Assembly (NCBI RefSeq): GCF_024662215.1
Contig: NZ_CP096115.1
Span: 1,550,001 to 1,614,000 of the forward strand
Source of the DNA: Methanoplanus endosymbiosus
GTDB lineage: Archaea; Halobacteriota; Methanomicrobia; Methanomicrobiales; Methanomicrobiaceae
Length of the DNA: 64,000 nucleotides
Reading direction: 5' to 3'
Shown piece after piece: positions 51,471 through 60,835 of this stretch (positions are counted from its first letter, which is position 1; each line of letters begins with the position of its first letter). The translations under genes and the position numbers were made by a program. The notes beneath the pieces were generated by a model. That model saw only the letters and a list, made by a program, of their open reading frames with translations. It searched no databases and had not been told where the DNA came from.

Positions 51471-53145
51471 AAGCCTGAAAGATGAGGGGACAGATATAAT
51501 ATTTGGATATCCCGGAGGATCAGTCCTCCCAATCTATGATGTCCTATATGACTCAGGCATAAAGCATATTCTTGTAAGGCACGAACAGGCGGCAGTACAT
51601 GCAGCAGACGGTTATGCAAGAGCCTCCGGTAAAACCGGAGTCTGCCTTGCGACATCAGGGCCGGGTGCATGCAACCTCATATCCGGAATTGCAACTGCAA
51701 ATATGGATTCTGTGCCCGTCATTGCACTTACAGGCCAGGTTCCGACAGGCATGCTTGGAAACGATGCCTTCCAGGAGTCTGACATCACCGGAATCACAAT
51801 GCCGGTTACGAAGCACAATTATCTCGTAAACGATGCAGGAAATATCCGGAGAATTGTTAGGGAAGCCTTCTTCATCGCCGGAACCGGCCGTAAAGGCCCT
51901 GTGCTCATTGACCTTCCAAAGGATGTCCAGACCGGACAGGTGGATGAGAGTGAAAACCTGAAGACTGAGATTAACCTGAGAGGTTATAAACCTACATTCA
52001 GGGGTCACCCAAAGCAGATCAAGAGTGCGATAAAACTCATCGCAGAGGCAAAAAGGCCGATAGTCTATGCAGGAGGCGGAGTAATAGCATCCGACTCCTC
52101 AGCTGAGCTCATACAGCTTGCAGAGATGCTCGATCTCCCGGTTACGACAACGATGATGGGCCTTGGAGCAATCCCGGCACACCATCCGCTAAACCTCGGA
52201 ATGCTCGGCATGCACGGGACAGAAGCTGCCAATTATGCAGTTACGGAGTGTGATCTGCTCATCGCAGTCGGTGCAAGGTTTGATGACAGGGTTACAGGAA
52301 AAATAGAACTCTTTGCCCCCAATGCAAAGGTGATCCACATTGACGTTGATCCAGCTGAGATTGGCAAGAATAAAGCTGTGGATGTTCCGATTGTCGGCGA
52401 TGCAGGTGAAGTCCTGAGGGAGATGATAAACCTTTCAGAGACCCTTGATATCAAAAAGAAGGACCCCTGGCTTGTAAAGATAGAGAACTGGAGAGAGAAC
52501 CATATGATGAAATACAGGGATGATAAAGAGCTTCATCCGCAGTACATCATAGAGCAGCTCTCCGGAATTCTGGAAGGTGAGGGGATTATAGTATCTGAGG
52601 TCGGCCAGAACCAGATGTGGGCTGCACAGTATTATGGTTTTAAGTCGCCCCGGCAGTGGATAAGCTCAGGCGGCCTTGGAACAATGGGATACGGATTTCC
52701 GGCAGCCATCGGCGCACAGTTTGCAAAGCCAGACGAGACCGTTGTGTTAATAGCCGGAGACGGCAGTTTCCAGATGAATATACAGGAGCTTGGGACGGTA
52801 TCACAGTACAATGTCCCTGTAAAAATACTCATACTGAATAATATGTACCTCGGCATGGTCAGACAGTGGCAGGAGTTGTTCTATGAGAGACGGTATTCCT
52901 ACACCGAACTGCCCCAGGTTGACTTTGTCGGAATAGCGGCTGCATATGGCATTCCCGGTCTTAAGGTAGAGGATAAGGATGATGTTGAAGCGGCACTGAA
53001 AAAGGCCATGGAAACAGACGGGCCGTTCCTCATTGACTTCAGGATCGAAAGGGAGGAGAATGTATTTCCTATGGTTCCGGCAGGTGCGGCGATAAGCGAT
53101 ATGATCGGATGCCATATTCCTGACAAAGAGGAGGCCAAAAGATGA
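51442..53145 (+). CDS. ilvB: Acetolactate synthase large subunit
   Basis: A 567-residue thiamine-diphosphate enzyme forming acetolactate and acetohydroxybutyrate. The catalytic glutamate lies in VRHEQAAVHAADGYARA, the FAD domain follows, and the ThDP motif is GDGSFQMNIQELGTVSQYN. It overlaps cimA by 29 nt, with GGAGAG just before ATG 51442, and overlaps ilvN by 4 nt, matching the expected 1:1 expression of the complex. Confidence 0.97.
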   Translation: MKTGAQILIESLKDEGTDIIFGYPGGSVLPIYDVLYDSGIKHILVRHEQAAVHAADGYARASGKTGVCLATSGPGACNLISGIATANMDSVPVIALTGQVPTGMLGNDAFQESDITGITMPVTKHNYLVNDAGNIRRIVREAFFIAGTGRKGPVLIDLPKDVQTGQVDESENLKTEINLRGYKPTFRGHPKQIKSAIKLIAEAKRPIVYAGGGVIASDSSAELIQLAEMLDLPVTTTMMGLGAIPAHHPLNLGMLGMHGTEAANYAVTECDLLIAVGARFDDRVTGKIELFAPNAKVIHIDVDPAEIGKNKAVDVPIVGDAGEVLREMINLSETLDIKKKDPWLVKIENWRENHMMKYRDDKELHPQYIIEQLSGILEGEGIIVSEVGQNQMWAAQYYGFKSPRQWISSGGLGTMGYGFPAAIGAQFAKPDETVVLIAGDGSFQMNIQELGTVSQYNVPVKILILNNMYLGMVRQWQELFYERRYSYTELPQVDFVGIAAAYGIPGLKVEDKDDVEAALKKAMETDGPFLIDFRIEREENVFPMVPAGAAISDMIGCHIPDKEEAKR

Positions 53146-53645
53146 AGAAGCAGATATTGAGCGTTCTTGTTGAGAACCAGTCCGGTGTCCTTGCAAGGGT
53201 ATCCGGACTCTTCTCCAGAAGGGGATATAATATCGAGAGCCTCGTTGTCGGCAGGTGCGAATCCCCAGACATCAGCAGAATGACAATTGTTGCCTGTGGT
53301 GACGAGGCACAGATTGAGCAGGTAAAAAAACAGCTCAATAAGCTGATCGAGGTCATCAAGGTGACTGACATCACTGAAAGGAAGCATGTGGAGAGGGAGC
53401 TTGCACTTATAAAGGTGAATGCAGAACCGGGAGACATGAGATCAGAAGTTATGCAGATTGCAGGCATATTCCGGGCAAAGGTGATCGATGTCGGGTCAAA
53501 AACAATTGTGCTTGAGATCACCGGAGATTCCGGCAAGATAGATGCAATAGAAGAACTCCTGAAGCCATACGGGATATACGAGATGGTACGGACAGGAAAG
53601 GTGGCACTCCAGAGAGGATCTGCCACTGTGCTTAATTCAAAGTGA
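53142..53645 (+). CDS. ilvN: Acetolactate synthase regulatory small subunit
   Basis: A 167-residue regulatory subunit with an N-terminal ACT domain ([20 protein letters not shown]) that binds valine and a C-terminal domain ([20 protein letters not shown]) that activates IlvB. It follows ilvB with a 4-nt overlap. Confidence 0.96.
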   Translation: MKKQILSVLVENQSGVLARVSGLFSRRGYNIESLVVGRCESPDISRMTIVACGDEAQIEQVKKQLNKLIEVIKVTDITERKHVERELALIKVNAEPGDMRSEVMQIAGIFRAKVIDVGSKTIVLEITGDSGKIDAIEELLKPYGIYEMVRTGKVALQRGSATVLNSK

Positions 53646-53650
53646 TAAGT

Positions 53651-54901
53651 ATGACACAGACATATGTTGAGAAGATCTTCTCTAATAAATGCGGAAAGGT
53701 TTATTCAGCCGGAGATATGGTTATGGCACCTGTGGACGGTGCGATGATACATGACATCACCGGGCCGCTGGCGATAAATGTATTTAAGGAGATGGGTGGA
53801 GAGAAGGTTTTTGACCCGGAAAAAGTCATAATGCTCTTTGACCACCAGATCCCGGCGGACTCGATTGCGGCGGCGAAGAATCACGTCATGATGAGGGAGT
53901 TTGCAAAGGAGCAGGGCATCTTCAACTATGACATAAAAGAGGGAGTATGCCATCAGGTTGTTCCTGAGAAAGGCAGGGCAAGGCCCGGAGAGATAATCGT
54001 AGGCGGCGATTCCCATACCTGTGCATACGGGGCACTCGGTGCATTTTCAACCGGAATAGGTTCCACTGATATGGGCTTTGTGCTGAAGTTCGGTGCACTG
54101 TATTTCAAAATCCCGGAGAGCATCAGGCTTGAAATAGAAGGTAAATTCCCGAAGAGGACAGGTGCAAAAGATTTGATCCTGAACCTTGCAGGCGACATCG
54201 GAGCCGATGGTGCAACCCACAAAGCACTTGAATTCTACGGCGGGACTGTGTCAGATATGGACATATCCGGCAGGATGACAGTTGCCAACATGGCAATCGA
54301 GATGGGAGCAAAGGCAGGAATTGTTCCTCCGGATGCAAAGACATGGGATTATCTCTCCGGAAGGGCAGATGTTACACCCTTTGAGATGACCGGAGATGAG
54401 GATGCCGCTTATGCTGAGGTGAGGCATTATGATGTCTCCGATCTCGCACCAAAGGTGGCAGTGCCGCATAATGTGGACAATGTCGTGGATGTGACTGAGG
54501 TTGCCGGACGGAAGGTTGACCAGGTCTTTATCGGATCATGCACCAACGGGAGATTTGAGGACTTTGCCGAGGCGGCAGAGGTTCTCGGAGACGGGAAGTT
54601 CTCAGATGACTTAAGAGTCATCATAGTTCCGGCATCAAAGGAAGAGTACCTGAAAGTCTTAAGGGCCGGGCTTGTTGAGAAGTTTGTTGAGGCAGGGGCA
54701 CTTGTTGAGGCTCCCTGCTGTGGCCCCTGCATGGGCGGGGCTTTCGGACTGCTGGCACCGGGCGAGGTCTCACTTTCGACATCCAACCGTAATTTCAGAG
54801 GCAGACAGGGAAGCACTGAAGCCGGAGTATATCTCTGCTCACCCGCAACCGCCGCTGCCAGTGCAATGACCGGCGTGATAACCGACCCAAGGGAGGTCTG
54901 A
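53651..54901 (+). CDS. leuC: 3-isopropylmalate/citramalate isomerase large subunit
   Basis: A 416-residue aconitase-family subunit. The [4Fe-4S] ligands are in [12 protein letters not shown] and CCGPCMGG, and [16 protein letters not shown] is conserved. In methanogens the same enzyme isomerises both isopropylmalate and citramalate, matching its position after cimA. ATG 53651 is preferred over a GTG at 53642 that would overlap ilvN. Confidence 0.95.
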   Translation: MTQTYVEKIFSNKCGKVYSAGDMVMAPVDGAMIHDITGPLAINVFKEMGGEKVFDPEKVIMLFDHQIPADSIAAAKNHVMMREFAKEQGIFNYDIKEGVCHQVVPEKGRARPGEIIVGGDSHTCAYGALGAFSTGIGSTDMGFVLKFGALYFKIPESIRLEIEGKFPKRTGAKDLILNLAGDIGADGATHKALEFYGGTVSDMDISGRMTVANMAIEMGAKAGIVPPDAKTWDYLSGRADVTPFEMTGDEDAAYAEVRHYDVSDLAPKVAVPHNVDNVVDVTEVAGRKVDQVFIGSCTNGRFEDFAEAAEVLGDGKFSDDLRVIIVPASKEEYLKVLRAGLVEKFVEAGALVEAPCCGPCMGGAFGLLAPGEVSLSTSNRNFRGRQGSTEAGVYLCSPATAAASAMTGVITDPREV

Positions 54902-54905
54902 AATT

Positions 54906-55394
54906 ATGAGAGTGTGGAAATTCGGCAGTGACATAGACACCGACGCAATAATTCCGGGGCGGTACCTGACAATCTATGACGAGAAGGAGCTTGCATCACA
55001 TGCCTTTGAAGGCACAAGGGACGAGTTCTCAGTTGAGGCAAAGGACGGCGATGTAATTGTCGCTTCAAGGAATTTCGGCTGTGGGTCTTCGAGAGAGCAT
55101 GCACCTCTTGCACTGAGGGGTGCAGGGGTTAAGGTGATTCTTGCAAAATCCTTTGCGAGAATCTTTTACAGGAATTCCATCAATACCGGACTTCTGCCTG
55201 TTATCTGTCCTGAGGCGGATGAGATAGCAGACGGTGCTGAGATTGAGATAGACTCTGAATTCAGATACGTAATGAGTGGCGGGAAGAGATATGAACTTGA
55301 GCCGGTCCCGGAATTTATGAAACATATCGTTGATGCCGGCGGACTTGTTAACTATGCAAAAGAGATGGATGAGGTGAAGACGTGTACAGAGTAG
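54906..55394 (+). CDS. leuD: 3-isopropylmalate/citramalate isomerase small subunit
   Basis: A 162-residue swivel-domain subunit with the hallmarks [14 protein letters not shown] and [12 protein letters not shown]. It pairs with LeuC from the preceding gene and overlaps leuB by 13 nt. Confidence 0.96.
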   Translation: MRVWKFGSDIDTDAIIPGRYLTIYDEKELASHAFEGTRDEFSVEAKDGDVIVASRNFGCGSSREHAPLALRGAGVKVILAKSFARIFYRNSINTGLLPVICPEADEIADGAEIEIDSEFRYVMSGGKRYELEPVPEFMKHIVDAGGLVNYAKEMDEVKTCTE

Positions 55395-56500
55395 CCTGCA
55401 TGCCGGGTGACGGAATCGGACCTGAGATCGTTGCAGAGGGCAGGAAAGTTCTCGATGCTGCCGGAGAGAAGTTTGGCTTTGATATTGAGTGGACAGATTA
55501 TGAGATCGGTGCAGAGAGATATCTTCAGACCGGAGAACTGATAACCGAGGATGAGCTAAAGGAGCTTTCGAAGTTTAAGTCGATATACTTCGGATCAATA
55601 GGTGATGACAGGGTTAAACCCGGAATTCTGGAGAAGGGAATTCTGCTTGCCATCCGGTTTTACTTTGACCAGTATGTGAACTTAAGGCCGATAAAACTCC
55701 TGCCCGGAGTTTCGACTCCGCTTGCCAATAAAGGCCCTGAGGACATTGACTTTGTCGTTGTCAGGGAGAATACCGAGGACTTCTATGTCGGAATCGGTGC
55801 AAGGGCAAAGGCCGGAAAGCAGAGGGATGAGCTTGAGGTTATAAGAAACCTCTACAATGTCAGATTTGGCATTGATGTTGAGACCGATGCCGATGAGCTT
55901 GCATACCAGATCGGAGTTTTGAGCAGAAAGGGATCAGAGCGTGTGATGAGATACGCCTTTGACCTTGCACAGACCAGGGAAAAGAAGCTTACATCGGTTG
56001 ACAAGGCAAATGTGCTGACAGATGTATACGGCCTCTGGCGTGAGGTCTTTGAGGAGACCAAAAAAAGTTATCCGGATGTCTCAACCGAATACAACTTTGT
56101 CGATGCCATCACCATGTGGTTTGTTAAGAATCCGGAATGGTTCGATGTCGTTGTCACCCCGAATATGTTTGGGGATATTATAACCGATCTCGGTGCCATG
56201 ATACAGGGAGGACTTGGCCTTGCTCCGGGAGGGAATATCAACCCGAAGGGTACTTCAATGTTTGAGCCGATTCACGGCTCTGCACCGAAGTACAGGGGCA
56301 AAAATGTCGCCAATCCGCTTGCGACAGTCTGGGCAGGATCGCTTCTGCTTGATCATATAGGAGAAAAAGAAGCCGCTGCCGCAGTAATCACCTCAATCAG
56401 CCATTCAATTGAGAAGGGAGCTGTTACAAAGGACATGGGCGGTTCGATGAGGACATCGGATATAGGCGACTGGATTGCCAAAGACATCCTGAATGGATAA
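55382..56500 (+). CDS. leuB: 3-isopropylmalate / methylmalate dehydrogenase
   Basis: A 372-residue β-decarboxylating dehydrogenase (isocitrate/isopropylmalate family). Recognised motifs include [29 protein letters not shown], and the substrate/metal segment [18 protein letters not shown], then [13 protein letters not shown]. It completes both the leucine and the citramalate branch (as in the M. jannaschii enzyme). A T-run at 56516-56523 follows. Confidence 0.95.
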   Translation: MYRVACMPGDGIGPEIVAEGRKVLDAAGEKFGFDIEWTDYEIGAERYLQTGELITEDELKELSKFKSIYFGSIGDDRVKPGILEKGILLAIRFYFDQYVNLRPIKLLPGVSTPLANKGPEDIDFVVVRENTEDFYVGIGARAKAGKQRDELEVIRNLYNVRFGIDVETDADELAYQIGVLSRKGSERVMRYAFDLAQTREKKLTSVDKANVLTDVYGLWREVFEETKKSYPDVSTEYNFVDAITMWFVKNPEWFDVVVTPNMFGDIITDLGAMIQGGLGLAPGGNINPKGTSMFEPIHGSAPKYRGKNVANPLATVWAGSLLLDHIGEKEAAAAVITSISHSIEKGAVTKDMGGSMRTSDIGDWIAKDILNG

Positions 56501-56595
56501 TATTTACCCCGAAAACTTTTTTTCAGACTGCTTAAACCCGGGTTATCTGCCAGTCCGGGAAGTTTTTATTCCATCTGTCGACATTGACAACAAAA

Positions 56596-56777
56596 CACTT
56601 ATGGCTCCTCGCTAAATCCTGTGGGTAGTTATCAAAGGTTTCCAACAAATGACTTGTTTTTTTGCAGGATTATAATAGATCATTTTAGCTAAATGCTGGA
56701 TTCATGGTGTTTGTGGCTGAATTGGTGATTATAGCGATCAAATTTTACCCACACCAAACAGCGAGGAGCCACACTTA
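56596..56777. repeat. CACTTA target-site duplication flanking the MITE
   Basis: Exact 6-bp copies (56596-56601, 56772-56777) abut the element. Excising the element with one copy restores the reading frame of the host gene, confirming insertion into a once-intact gene. Confidence 0.88.
56602..56771. mobile_element. 170-bp MITE-like element with 6-bp target duplication
   Basis: The element starts TGGCTCCTCGCT and ends AGCGAGGAGCCA (12-bp perfect terminal inverted repeats); a further 8-bp block TGTGGGTA / TACCCACA continues the repeat after a mismatched spacer. CACTTA occurs on both sides (56596-56601 and 56772-56777). It has no coding capacity and needs a transposase in trans; none with these ends is in the window. 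Confidence 0.88.
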
Positions 56778-57050
56778 TTCACAGGAACCTTCCGCCATCT
56801 GCCCGGAAGACCGTCTTTTGGAAGCTGCAGCCTTAAGTCCTTCATAATTTTTGGAATTAGAGGGTTTTCCAGTTCAAGGAGGCAGATGTATATTATTGGT
56901 TTATCGAGTCTGTCCTCAGCCCATCTGTACAGAAATGTATCCCTGAATTTCAGTGTCAGTGATTTTATCAGGGGATTATAACAGTTCTTATCAGGATAAC
57001 CGTCTGAAGCATCGGTGTAGTCTTTAACCTCAACAAAATAATATTTATTC

Positions 57051-58951
57051 GTATCATATCCAAAATCGGAGAAATAGGTTAAAAATGAATTTTTATAAGT
57101 TGGATGAAATGTATCTGTGTTGACCTACCGGTACATTTGAAAGGTCCTCTTTTGCAGCAACTGAATTTTTACCCTCTATTTTAAGATCATCCAAGGTTGC
57201 TTTCTGGTTTTTGCATGCTATTATCTCAGCAAGTGATTTTTGTCTATGACCATTTATGATCAAACCGGCTATATGATCAAAGGGATTTATGTCCAACTTC
57301 TTAGCAGTTTTAACAATTGTTAAATTTCTGTCTACAACATTTGTTCCTTTCTCATTTCTTGTAAATAAGCTTATATCACGATGTCTGACCTGTGCTCGTG
57401 CTCCGAGCTCAGCATCATTATTATGAAGAGGGACGTGAGGGTGATCTAAGAATGTGAGTAAGAAGTCTTTATTCCGGTGTGTCTTCTCAATTCTTAGGTT
57501 CAACTCTTTATATTCAGTCTCGCTGTTAAATAACTCATCAAAGTCCTTTCTAATTTTTAATGCCCACTCTGGAGATGGATTGTCTTTATATGCTCTCATC
57601 TCTCTGTAAAATGCCCAAAACCGATCCATGAAATCTTCATGGACTTTTCTCATTACAGCAGTTTTAGGTTTTAATTTTTTATAGTGTCTGGCTTCATGAA
57701 CCCAACATAACTGGTGTTCTTCAGTGATATTGTCGTATTGGGGTGCATCATCTGTAAGAAGAATTTTTGGAACTGGGTAATCTTTCTGTGATCTGTAATA
57801 AGCAATCAATCCAGCCTCAGTAACTCGCTTTTTAAGCGTTTTAAATCCTTCTTGACCAAATAACTCAACCAAACTATTTTCTAATTCAAATTCACTAAAG
57901 CAAGAGTTGTAAATATTTTCTCTAAGTTTTTTGATCCATTTTTTTGCGGTTCTAAGATTGGATAAATGTTCAAAGGCAAACTCATTGAATAGGTACTTGG
58001 GTTCTAAAACTTCCATAATGTGCTTAACTATGCTAATTCTATCCTTTTTTGGAGAAGTTCTAAATGCTGTGAAATTATGATTTGAAAAGATATGTGTATT
58101 ATATTGAGTGCCATTTACATTAGCTCCAGTTGTATCTGTCTGGAGGTAATCGGAGGACTTTATTCCTTCTTTTAGTATATCTTCCGATTCTTTATCTAAA
58201 ACCTCATTCTTTTCAGTTAATTTCCTTGAGATTGTAGATTGGGCTATAAAGATACCATGGTTATTTAAAAAGGCTCTAATTGCATTTTCACTCATTCCAC
58301 AAATTGCTTTGCATTCAATAATAAGTGCCTTTATTCCAGGACCAAATTCTCCACCATATCCTTGAGGTCGATCAGTTAAGAGATATCTTCCTTCTGAAGG
58401 GGAATAATATTTTTCAAGTAAAAACTTTGTATTTCTCGGACGAATTTCAATGTCCTGTATGATTAATTCAGAAAAGCCTTTAAAAACTGCATCTTTCGGA
58501 AGTTTATTTTTGTCAGAGTACCAGATCTTTTCTTCATGGATTTCGATTTTATGATTACGTTTTCCTCTGCCTTTATTTGGATTATTTTGATCTGATTTCT
58601 CTTTTTTTGAGCGTTCCTCCTCAGTAGAATGATTTTTATTGCCAGAACCCCCTTTTCTTTTTCCTTTTTTTGCGGCTTCCGGCCTACCCTGTTCACCAAT
58701 TAGATGATTGTAATCATCTCTGAGTTGAAGATGCTCTTCATATAATTTATCGTATTTTGCAGATAGTTCCTCAAAGGCTGAGATGAGCAAATATATTATG
58801 TCTTTATCCGGAGAATTATCTATCCGATCAGGAGTTATTACGGATTCTAATTCTTTGAAGATACCATTTGACATAATGTATTCTATATTTTGAATTTATA
58901 AGTACAAATTATTATCCATTATCACATTACCTCACATTATGGATATGATAC
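57051..58951 (-). mobile_element. IS66-like insertion sequence, 1901 bp, with 8-bp target duplication
   Basis: The ends GTATCATATCC (57051-57061) and GGATATGATAC (58941-58951) are perfect inverted repeats that continue imperfectly to about 25 bp. The 8-bp direct repeat ATTTATTC abuts both ends (57043-57050, 58952-58959), the duplication length of the IS66 family. A single transposase gene fills the element. It appears complete and possibly still mobile. Confidence 0.9.
57093..58874 (-). CDS. IS66-like transposase
   Basis: A 593-residue DDE transposase. An N-terminal coiled region (EELSAKYDKLYEEHLQLRDD) and a basic low-complexity stretch precede the catalytic core: TDTTGANVNG (first D), ILLTDDAPQYD (second D), LCWVHEARH, and HNNDAELGARAQVRHRDISL holding the final Glu. 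These match IS66 (whose standard ending is PLDNNxAER) in order and spacing. The IS66 accessory genes tnpA and tnpB are absent, as in archaeal and short variants. Confidence 0.88.
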   Translation of the reverse strand: MSNGIFKELESVITPDRIDNSPDKDIIYLLISAFEELSAKYDKLYEEHLQLRDDYNHLIGEQGRPEAAKKGKRKGGSGNKNHSTEEERSKKEKSDQNNPNKGRGKRNHKIEIHEEKIWYSDKNKLPKDAVFKGFSELIIQDIEIRPRNTKFLLEKYYSPSEGRYLLTDRPQGYGGEFGPGIKALIIECKAICGMSENAIRAFLNNHGIFIAQSTISRKLTEKNEVLDKESEDILKEGIKSSDYLQTDTTGANVNGTQYNTHIFSNHNFTAFRTSPKKDRISIVKHIMEVLEPKYLFNEFAFEHLSNLRTAKKWIKKLRENIYNSCFSEFELENSLVELFGQEGFKTLKKRVTEAGLIAYYRSQKDYPVPKILLTDDAPQYDNITEEHQLCWVHEARHYKKLKPKTAVMRKVHEDFMDRFWAFYREMRAYKDNPSPEWALKIRKDFDELFNSETEYKELNLRIEKTHRNKDFLLTFLDHPHVPLHNNDAELGARAQVRHRDISLFTRNEKGTNVVDRNLTIVKTAKKLDINPFDHIAGLIINGHRQKSLAEIIACKNQKATLDDLKIEGKNSVAAKEDLSNVPVGQHRYISSNL

Positions 58952-59098
58952 ATTTATTCTCTGTTTCAACGATGAAATCAACTGCTTTCATGCAGTGAGA
59001 TAATCCATGAAAAGTTCCTTTTGACCTGTCTTTTTCATCAAACTTAAATGCATCAATCACTCCATTAAAATCAAATTGCAGATTTCCCTCCTGCAATA

Positions 59099-60136
59099 TC
59101 ATTTAAGACTGCCCCGCATCTCTCTTGCAATATCCCTGTCAATAATATCTGCAAACGTATCATCAATTGCATTGGGAGAGATCTTTTCATATTCCAGAGT
59201 TGATGAGATGGAGATTTCATTCGTCTCTTTGTCCCTGAACAGGCTATGATAGATTATCTTATCGTTTTCAATTCTCTGAAGATCAAATTCTTTCAGAATG
59301 ATATAATCATGGGTTGAAATTAGTATCTGAACTCCCATTCTCTGAAGTTCAACAAGAATCTCAACAACTGTCCTCATAAGCCTTGGATTTAAATTTGCCT
59401 CCGGTTCATCCCAGCAGAGCACAGAACCACTGGTAAGTGTCCCGTTCTGTATCAGAAGCCATAGAAGTACCAGTTTTCTGAGGCCCTCTGCAACCAGTGT
59501 AAATTCAAGCTCGCCATGCTTATTTTTCAGGAAAAACTCTTCATTTTTGATTACCACCCGGCCATCAATCGCCTTTTGAAGGATATTCATGAGCTTCTTC
59601 CTTCCGGCATCCATAGGGCCTTTAAGTGAACCAAGAAAGGCCCTGTCAATGATATCTGCATAGACTTCTTCAAAGTGAATATCCCTCAGGCTGTACAATG
59701 ACCGGAATCCCGGAGCATTGGCCATCATATCTTTAACAGGAATATATACTGACTCTATCGGTTCCTCAGACCATGTCTTATACGCACCGGAAATTTTTGC
59801 ACCCTCAGGGCTTTTTGTATGATTGGAGATACTCAGGCGTATTACAGCATTTTTATTCTGATTCAGTACCCTTTGAATTTCTACAAAACCATTTGAACTT
59901 CCAGGTGATCTTTTCACAAGGCGTCCGGTATGCTCACCTGAGGGAAGGAAGACTTTAGTCAGTTTTTCTGCAAAACCCTTCCTGCTCTTGGAGATCTCAC
60001 AACCAGCATATACAGTTTTTAGTATGTGGGTTTTTCCTGTGCTATTTTCGCCGGTAAATACATTAATCCCGGGTGAAAGACCAATCTCCAGCTCCTGAAA
60101 AGCGGTGAAGTTTTCAAATTTTACACATTTTATCAT
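59099..60136 (-). CDS. AAA_15/AAA_21-type ATPase upstream of the disrupted nuclease-like gene
   Basis: A 345-residue ABC/SMC-like ATPase. Walker A is GENSTGKT (residues 29-36), Walker B is VLCWDEPEANLNP, and the H-loop is ISTHDYIIL. There is no Toprim domain on this polypeptide. AGGAAG just upstream supports ATG 60136. Its stop overlaps the start of the disrupted 161-codon gene (ATGA), so it is probably the sensor/motor partner of that gene in a two-component defence-like module. With the effector lost it may be neutral now. Confidence 0.88.
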   Translation of the reverse strand: MIKCVKFENFTAFQELEIGLSPGINVFTGENSTGKTHILKTVYAGCEISKSRKGFAEKLTKVFLPSGEHTGRLVKRSPGSSNGFVEIQRVLNQNKNAVIRLSISNHTKSPEGAKISGAYKTWSEEPIESVYIPVKDMMANAPGFRSLYSLRDIHFEEVYADIIDRAFLGSLKGPMDAGRKKLMNILQKAIDGRVVIKNEEFFLKNKHGELEFTLVAEGLRKLVLLWLLIQNGTLTSGSVLCWDEPEANLNPRLMRTVVEILVELQRMGVQILISTHDYIILKEFDLQRIENDKIIYHSLFRDKETNEISISSTLEYEKISPNAIDDTFADIIDRDIAREMRGSLK

Positions 60137-60466
60137 TTATCTTCCTGGTGTGAGAATCTCAGCTCATATGTCAATACAATGCCATGAAATCAGATTAATT
60201 ACTCAGATCTCTGAATTAAGCAATAATAAAGTTTTGCGCCGGAAAAGTGACGGGGAAGAAATCCAAAATATTCAGACCAAATTATAGTTGGTTCACCATC
60301 ACAGAAATATTTATGCAACAGAGCGTTGCACAAATTTCAGAAGAATAAATCCGTAATAATCCTCAATTCACTTTTAAACAGGAAATCTGAAATCCCAGAA
60401 TATTACTCAAATGCATAATATGAGCAATCAAATGTCAAAAACAGATATATAAACTCTGAAACAATT
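60137..60466. other. Divergent intergenic region, no gene seen
   Basis: The stretch separates the ATPase (minus) from the STAS-like gene (plus) and is A/T-rich. On the plus strand ATATATAA at 60445-60452 is a TATA box for the STAS-like gene. GCAACAGAGCGTTGC (60315-60329) forms a short 5-bp hairpin. No repeat or RNA gene was recognised. Confidence 0.5.
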
Positions 60467-60835
60467 ATGATAACCAAAATGCCGGAAAGTTCAGGAAGAA
60501 ATGTGGGTTTTCTGATTCACGGGAAACTTACTGATGAGGACTATAAGGAGATACTCATTCCTGCTCTGGATGAGGCGATTGAAAAACATGAGAAGATCAA
60601 TATTCTCTTCAAAATGGAAGGTTTCAGGGGATGGACAGCCCATGCAGCATGGGATGATTTAGTCAGCTGGCCAAAGATCAGGGCTGTTGATAAAACTGCA
60701 ATCGTATTTGACGGAAAGTGGGATGAATTTATGAGCTGGCTATTCAAGTCATACGCTTTAATCTCCCACATTGAGATGAAGTTCTTTCATGATGACCGGA
60801 CTGATGAAGCCTGGGAGTGGTTAAAGGGAGAATAA
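60467..60835 (+). CDS. STAS/SEC14-like (SpoIIAA-like) domain protein
   Basis: A 122-residue single-domain protein of the SpoIIAA-like group, with the typical GFLIHGKLTDEDYKEILIPA, ILFKMEGFRGWTAHAAWDDL and WEWLKGE end. Members are small soluble α/β proteins, and their role in archaea is unknown. The TATA box at 60445-60452 would place transcription at about 60473, so the true start could be ATG 60479 (leader of a few bases) rather than ATG 60467. Confidence 0.85.
   Translation: MITKMPESSGRNVGFLIHGKLTDEDYKEILIPALDEAIEKHEKINILFKMEGFRGWTAHAAWDDLVSWPKIRAVDKTAIVFDGKWDEFMSWLFKSYALISHIEMKFFHDDRTDEAWEWLKGE

Larger units (their letters stand above)
56532..59102 (-). pseudogene. PD-(D/E)xK-like nuclease gene disrupted by an IS element and a MITE
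   Basis: Three fragments on the minus strand form one gene: 59102-58952 (N-terminal 50 codons), 57050-56772 (middle) and 56601-56532 (C-terminal end, stop TAA). Removing the 1901-bp IS and the 170-bp MITE plus one copy of each target duplication (8 and 6 bp) leaves 151+271+64 = 486 nt, exactly 161 codons and a stop with no frameshift. The restored protein has FDEKDRS near residue 22, HCMKAVDFIVE (D42) and YYFVEVKDY (E55, K57), a PD-(D/E)xK-like layout, and later LTLKFRDTFLYRWAEDRLD. ATG 59102 overlaps the ATPase stop as ATGA, so both were one operon. It is no longer functional. Confidence 0.85.

Noticed and set aside
56602-56771. Assignment of the MITE to the ISL3 family
   Set aside because: The GGCTC-start of its terminal repeats recalls ISL3, but ISL3 makes 8-bp duplications while this element has 6 bp, so the link is not supported.
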